Shown one piece after another: positions 7,716 to 10,693 of a stretch of 10,693 nt of DNA. The stretch lies in NCBI GenBank assembly GCA_947365485.1, contig CANAXK010000038.1, positions 1-10,693 of the forward strand. Direction: 5' to 3'. The notes under the pieces are model-generated. The model did no database searches, was not told where the DNA came from, and was given only the letters and a program-made list of their open reading frames with translations. This stretch comes from an uncultured bacterium. GTDB lineage: Bacteria > Cyanobacteriota > Vampirovibrionia > Gastranaerophilales > Gastranaerophilaceae. The position numbers and the translations under genes are program-made. Positions within the stretch are counted from its first letter, which is position 1. Each line of letters starts with the position of its first letter.

Positions 7716-8262
7716 GGAAGTTCTTGAAGATTTGTATTCCGTTTTCCGTAAGTATTGCTTCCGGATGGAATTGCACGCCGTAAACAGGTCTGCCTTTGAC
7801 TTTGAGCGCCATGGGGATTTTGTCTTCTGTATGCGCTGTGATAAGCAGCTTTTCTGAATTGCTTTTCACAACCAGCGAATGATACCTCGTCGCACTAAAA
7901 CCTTGCTCCATACCTTTAAACAACTCAAACCCTTCTTCAAAAAACACCCTTGAGTTTTTCCCATGATAAGGTTCCGGCGCCTTTACAATTTCTGCTCCAA
8001 AGTATTTTGCAATGCATTGCATGCCAAGACAAACTCCAAGAATCGGCATTTTATCCTTGTAATAATCAATTACATCCATTGTAATACCTGAATTATCAGG
8101 ATTACCCCAGCCGGGAGAGAGAATTATGCGTGAGAAATCGAGCTTTTTTACATTCTCAAGCATCATTCCATCATTTTTTATAACAATCGGCTCTACGCCC
8201 AGAATCCTTATGTACTGGACGATGTTGTATGTGAAAGAGTCGTAATTATCGATTATGAGCAT
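7705..8262 (-). CDS. pabA: Aminodeoxychorismate/anthranilate synthase glutamine amidotransferase subunit
   Basis: PabA hydrolyses glutamine and passes ammonia to PabB for 4-amino-4-deoxychorismate synthesis in the folate pathway. The 185-residue protein begins MLIIDNYDSFTYN, the class I amidotransferase start. The open frame extends 13 codons further upstream, but that part lies within pabBC and lacks similarity. The catalytic triad is present: Cys78 in GVCLGMQ, and His166 and Glu168 in FHPEAILT. YHSLVV (127-132) is also typical. Two positions are unusual for the family: PGWG (50-53) where PGPG is common, and Met81 where His is common. GAGGTGG (8267-8273) is 4 nt from the ATG, and the start overlaps the pabBC stop by 10 bp. 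TrpG is the close paralogue; the adjacent pabBC decides for PabA, though sharing with a TrpE cannot be excluded. Confidence 0.92.
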   Translation of the reverse strand: MLIIDNYDSFTYNIVQYIRILGVEPIVIKNDGMMLENVKKLDFSRIILSPGWGNPDNSGITMDVIDYYKDKMPILGVCLGMQCIAKYFGAEIVKAPEPYHGKNSRVFFEEGFELFKGMEQGFSATRYHSLVVKSNSEKLLITAHTEDKIPMALKVKGRPVYGVQFHPEAILTENGIQIFKNFLTL

Positions 8263-9806
8263 AATTCCACCTCGACCATCTTGCGGACAGAATTGAAACA
8301 AAAGATTTTGTCAGCTGTTTTCAAATCTTGCGGATAAAGTACTTTCTCAATCAGCTTGGCTTCTCTTACAAGCCTGTCTCTGAATGTTCCGTTCAGAAGC
8401 CCGCATTCAACCGGTGGAGTGTAGAGCTTGCCCCCCTTTTGGATTGCGATGTTTGTAAAAGTGCCTTCTGTAATCTCGCCCCGCTCATTGACCCTGATTT
8501 CATCAAAAACATCCTCGGGCGCTGCATGCCGGATAGTTGTTTTGTGGTACAGAAACGGGTTTTTGGAGTTAACTTTACCGTTTATTCGAATAAATCGGAC
8601 GCATTCGGAGCTGGAATTTCTCTCCACTCTAAAACTCCCGCCCTTATCCAACACAACCCTTGTCCTTCCTTCAACCTCAATCTTTTCAATGTCTTTATTC
8701 CACACAAACCCTAATTCTTTTGCAGACTTTTTCATCCGCGCAACATGAGATTCCCAATCATCCACTGCTGTTTCAATAAGACTGAAATCCGTCTGCAAAA
8801 ACTTCATCTTTGTCACAGTCTCTACCCACTCATTCTCTGCTGTTGAATCCCAGACAATCGCCCCTCCGACATTGTAAACAAATCTGTGGTCTCCGCCTTG
8901 AAGAATCCTAATCGGCACGCTAAACACCGCCTCATCAGGTGAAAGAAACCCGATTGCTCCGCAATAAATGTTGCGCTTGAATGGTTCCAGCTCTTTTATT
9001 ACCCGCATTGTTGAAATTTTTGGCGCGCCGGTTATAGAACCGCAAGGAAAAATCGATTCAAAAATGTCGTAAAGCGTGATGTTTTCTTCCAACTCTCCGG
9101 AAATTTCTGATGTCATCTGAAAAAGCGTCGGGTGCTCTTCTATATCAAAAAGCTTGTCAACCTTAACAGTTGAGGGCTTTGAGATTCTGCCAAGGTCGTT
9201 TCTAAGCAAATCCACAATCATTATGTTTTCAGCGCGGTTTTTTGTATCATTGTATAAAAAATCCCGCAACCTTTTGTCTTCCGCCTCGTCAAGCCCTCTC
9301 GGCGCTGTGCCTTTCATTGGCTTGGTAAGTATTTTTCTGCCTTTTAGCCTGAAAAATAGCTCCGGAGAAAACGAAAGCAGGGTTATGTCTTTGTTTTTGA
9401 AAAATGTGTTATATGGGGTTGCCTGGCGGCTCAAAAGCGCCTCGTACAACTCAAAATCGTCAAGATTCGTCTGGATTTCGTAAGGGTAAGTGTAGTTTAC
9501 CTCGTACGTAATCCCGTCTTTTATGTACTCTTTTATTTTGTTAACAGCTTTTATGTACTCATCTTTTGAAACAAGCGGGTTTGAAATTATACCTAACTGC
9601 TTTGTGTTTTTAGAAGGAATGTATTTTTCGTATGATTCAAAAATCTCAAAGTATAAATAATCAAAGTCGTAAGTAATGTATCCGAGCGCATAGTATTTTT
9701 TTGAAGCCTCCTCGAGTTCATCAAGAGCAGAGCGCATATTCTCTTTACCTTTTGCCACGATGGTTTTTATTGGATTTGAAAAAAGTTTGTCGGAATAGAT
9801 TTGCAT
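8253..9806 (-). CDS. pabB: Bifunctional aminodeoxychorismate synthase component I / 4-amino-4-deoxychorismate lyase (PabB-PabC fusion)
   Basis: One 517-residue chain carries two steps of p-aminobenzoate synthesis. Residues about 75-335 are the chorismate-binding domain: PMKGTAPRG (163-171) with Lys165, the residue that marks PabB (TrpE has Ala there), IVDLLRNDLGR (197-207), and CGSITGAPK (255-263). Residues about 340-517 are a class IV PLP-dependent lyase: YHKTT with Lys422 as the probable Schiff-base lysine, GEITEGTFTNIAI (443-455) and TPPVECGLLNGTFR (463-476). The N-terminal part is short compared with E. coli PabB, as I recall for the fused proteins. The first ATG (9806) is kept because KTIVAKGKENMRSALDELEE fits the family N terminus. 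No ribosome site precedes it, while a -10 element does, suggesting a leaderless message. The product goes to folate synthesis together with PabA. Confidence 0.93.
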   Translation of the reverse strand: MQIYSDKLFSNPIKTIVAKGKENMRSALDELEEASKKYYALGYITYDFDYLYFEIFESYEKYIPSKNTKQLGIISNPLVSKDEYIKAVNKIKEYIKDGITYEVNYTYPYEIQTNLDDFELYEALLSRQATPYNTFFKNKDITLLSFSPELFFRLKGRKILTKPMKGTAPRGLDEAEDKRLRDFLYNDTKNRAENIMIVDLLRNDLGRISKPSTVKVDKLFDIEEHPTLFQMTSEISGELEENITLYDIFESIFPCGSITGAPKISTMRVIKELEPFKRNIYCGAIGFLSPDEAVFSVPIRILQGGDHRFVYNVGGAIVWDSTAENEWVETVTKMKFLQTDFSLIETAVDDWESHVARMKKSAKELGFVWNKDIEKIEVEGRTRVVLDKGGSFRVERNSSSECVRFIRINGKVNSKNPFLYHKTTIRHAAPEDVFDEIRVNERGEITEGTFTNIAIQKGGKLYTPPVECGLLNGTFRDRLVREAKLIEKVLYPQDLKTADKIFCFNSVRKMVEVELCS

Positions 9807-9812
9807 ACCCTA

Positions 9813-9818
9813 ATTATA
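9813..9818 (-). promoter_or_regulatory. -10 element of pabBC, giving a near-leaderless transcript
   Basis: On the minus strand TATAAT occupies 9813-9818 and only 6 nt separate it from the ATG of pabBC. Transcription would then begin at or next to the start codon. The -35 region is weak (TTCTTA at 9837-9842, 18 bp away). A more distant promoter, with this motif a coincidence of AT-rich sequence, remains possible. Confidence 0.45.
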
Positions 9819-9856
9819 TTCCAAATATCTAAATATTAAGAAAAAATAAATATTGC

Positions 9857-9897
9857 TTGTTTGTGGGATTTGATACCTTATAATTATTTTATATAAT
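9857..9897 (+). promoter_or_regulatory. Two overlapping sigma70-type promoters of grpE
   Basis: TTGTTT (9857-9862) with TATAAT (9879-9884) has a 16-bp spacer, and TTGATA (9870-9875) with TATAAT (9892-9897) has the same 16-bp spacer, shifted by 13 bp. The second set matches the consensus better. No CIRCE inverted repeat (TTAGCACTC/GAGTGCTAA) is visible, so HrcA control of this gene is not supported here. Confidence 0.6.
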
Positions 9898-9916
9898 ATT
9901 AGTAAGGGAGATAATC

Positions 9917-10498
9917 ATGAAAAATCCATTCAAAGGGGACAACGAAGAAATCGTTAACGAAAATATAGAACAAGAAGTCAAATCAGACGAAGAAAAACTC
10001 GCGGCTGAAAACACCGAAGCCGAGGCAGAAGAAAAACTAGAAGAAGCTGCTGTAAATCCGCTTGAGGAAAAATACAACCAGCTTAATAACCAGTACATAA
10101 GACTCGCGGCTGATTTTGATAACTACAGAAAACGCCAGGAACAGGAAAGAGAAGCGCTTCTTAAATACGGTGCTGAAAACACCCTGAAAAAACTTATTGA
10201 GGTCCTTGATAACTTTGACCGCGGGATGAAAGCGATTGAAACAGTTGAAGACTGCGAAAAAGTTAAAGAGTGCTACAATCTTGCATACAAAAACTTCACT
10301 GACGTGCTTGCAAAAGCAGGTCTGGAAACTATTAAGGCAGAGGGCGAAGAATTTGACCCTAATTTCCATGAAGCGGTTATGCAAACACCAACTTCTGAAA
10401 AACCGGAAAACACTATTATTGCAGAACTACAAAAGGGATATAAATTGCAGGACAAGGTCTTGAGACCTGCTCTTGTAAACGTTGCCACAGCAGAATAA
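9917..10498 (+). CDS. grpE: Nucleotide exchange factor GrpE
   Basis: GrpE releases ADP from the Hsp70 chaperone DnaK and lets the folding cycle continue. The 193-residue protein has a low-complexity acidic N terminus (about 8-47, mostly Glu, Ala and Asn), a long coiled-coil helix (about 48-85, including DFDNYRKRQEQE at 66-77), VLDNFDR (96-102) and the C-terminal beta domain with FDPNFHEAV (146-154) and GYKLQDKVLRPALVNVA (174-190). These are the family's defining segments. AGGGAG (9905-9910) lies 6 nt before the ATG, a good ribosome site. dnaJ follows after 24 bp, and dnaK is not between them. hrcA is not upstream, where the divergent pabBC gene lies instead. Confidence 0.96.
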   Translation: MKNPFKGDNEEIVNENIEQEVKSDEEKLAAENTEAEAEEKLEEAAVNPLEEKYNQLNNQYIRLAADFDNYRKRQEQEREALLKYGAENTLKKLIEVLDNFDRGMKAIETVEDCEKVKECYNLAYKNFTDVLAKAGLETIKAEGEEFDPNFHEAVMQTPTSEKPENTIIAELQKGYKLQDKVLRPALVNVATAE

Positions 10499-10522
10499 AC
10501 TTAGCAAGGAAATAGAATAGCG

Positions 10523-10693
10523 ATGAGTGATTATTATGAAATACTTGGCGTTGAACGCAACGCCAGCAAAGACGAGATAAAAAGCGCGTTCAGAAAAATG
10601 GCGCGCAAGTGGCACCCCGATGTTAATAAGGCACCGGAAGCCGAAGCAAAATTCAAAGAACTGGGTAAAGCCTACGAAACCCTGATGGACGAC
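10523..10693 (+). CDS. dnaJ: DnaJ (Hsp40) co-chaperone, 3'-truncated by window edge
   Basis: Only the first 57 codons are in the window and they encode a nearly complete J domain: DYYEILGV (residues 3-10), the basic helix [11 protein letters not shown] (22-30), the HPD motif (31-33) that stimulates DnaK ATPase, and [11 protein letters not shown] (44-54). The gene lies 24 bp after grpE, with AAGGA (10506-10510) 12 nt before the ATG, a rather long spacing. Whether the rest carries the Gly/Phe and zinc-finger regions of true DnaJ, or is a CbpA-like form, cannot be seen; the grpE linkage favours DnaJ. Confidence 0.9.
   Translation, partial: MSDYYEILGVERNASKDEIKSAFRKMARKWHPDVNKAPEAEAKFKELGKAYETLMDD

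Noticed and set aside
8263..8301. Thirteen-residue upstream extension of pabA
   Set aside because: It lies in the coding sequence of pabBC, and the family starts at MLIIDNYDSF with a strong ribosome site just before it.
8253..9806. TrpE (anthranilate synthase) instead of PabB
   Set aside because: PMKGT with lysine at the diagnostic position and the fused class IV lyase domain fit PabB-PabC.

Overview
The window looks like a bacterial chromosome segment made mostly of housekeeping genes, at moderately low GC (roughly 40-45% by eye). My best placement, inferred from gene order and protein style and not proven, is the non-photosynthetic branch of Cyanobacteria (Melainabacteria/Vampirovibrionia, for example Gastranaerophilales). 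Two things point there. The ATP synthase beta and epsilon genes stand alone, without the rest of the operon, as in cyanobacteria. ScpA carries an IDPWNV-type motif where Firmicutes ScpA has a different sequence.

Layout from left to right: the 3' part of glmS (1-1638, +); a 171-bp gap with an extended -10 promoter; a translationally coupled plus-strand cluster of scpA, scpB and an envelope-anchored TPR/metzincin protein (1810-4641); a minus-strand hexapeptide-repeat acyltransferase (4586-5296) whose 3' end overlaps the metzincin gene tail to tail by 56 bp; a 172-bp divergent intergenic region with a near-consensus promoter; atpD, atpC and a small secreted cysteine-containing protein (5469-7715, +); a minus-strand para-aminobenzoate operon, pabBC fusion then pabA (9806-7705), whose last codons overlap the secreted-protein gene by 11 bp; a 110-bp divergent promoter region; then grpE and the start of dnaJ (9917-10693, +). 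No stretch over 300 bp lacks a gene, and I saw no tRNA, rRNA, CRISPR array or insertion sequence.

Functionally the genes cover amino-sugar supply for peptidoglycan and surface polysaccharide (GlmS), chromosome organisation (ScpA and ScpB, the partners of SMC), energy conversion (F1 beta and epsilon), folate precursor synthesis (PabBC plus PabA make p-aminobenzoate from chorismate and glutamine) and protein folding (GrpE and DnaJ). The parts outside core metabolism are the TPR-matrixin protein, the lone acyltransferase and the small secreted protein.

I do not see a complete new defence or mobile system. The observations most worth following are the TPR-flanked M10-like protease coupled to scpAB, the palindromic-repeat-like sequence encoding the ScpA tail, the cysteine pair at the hinge of the epsilon subunit, the secreted cysteine protein in the ATP synthase unit, and the apparently leaderless pabBC promoter.
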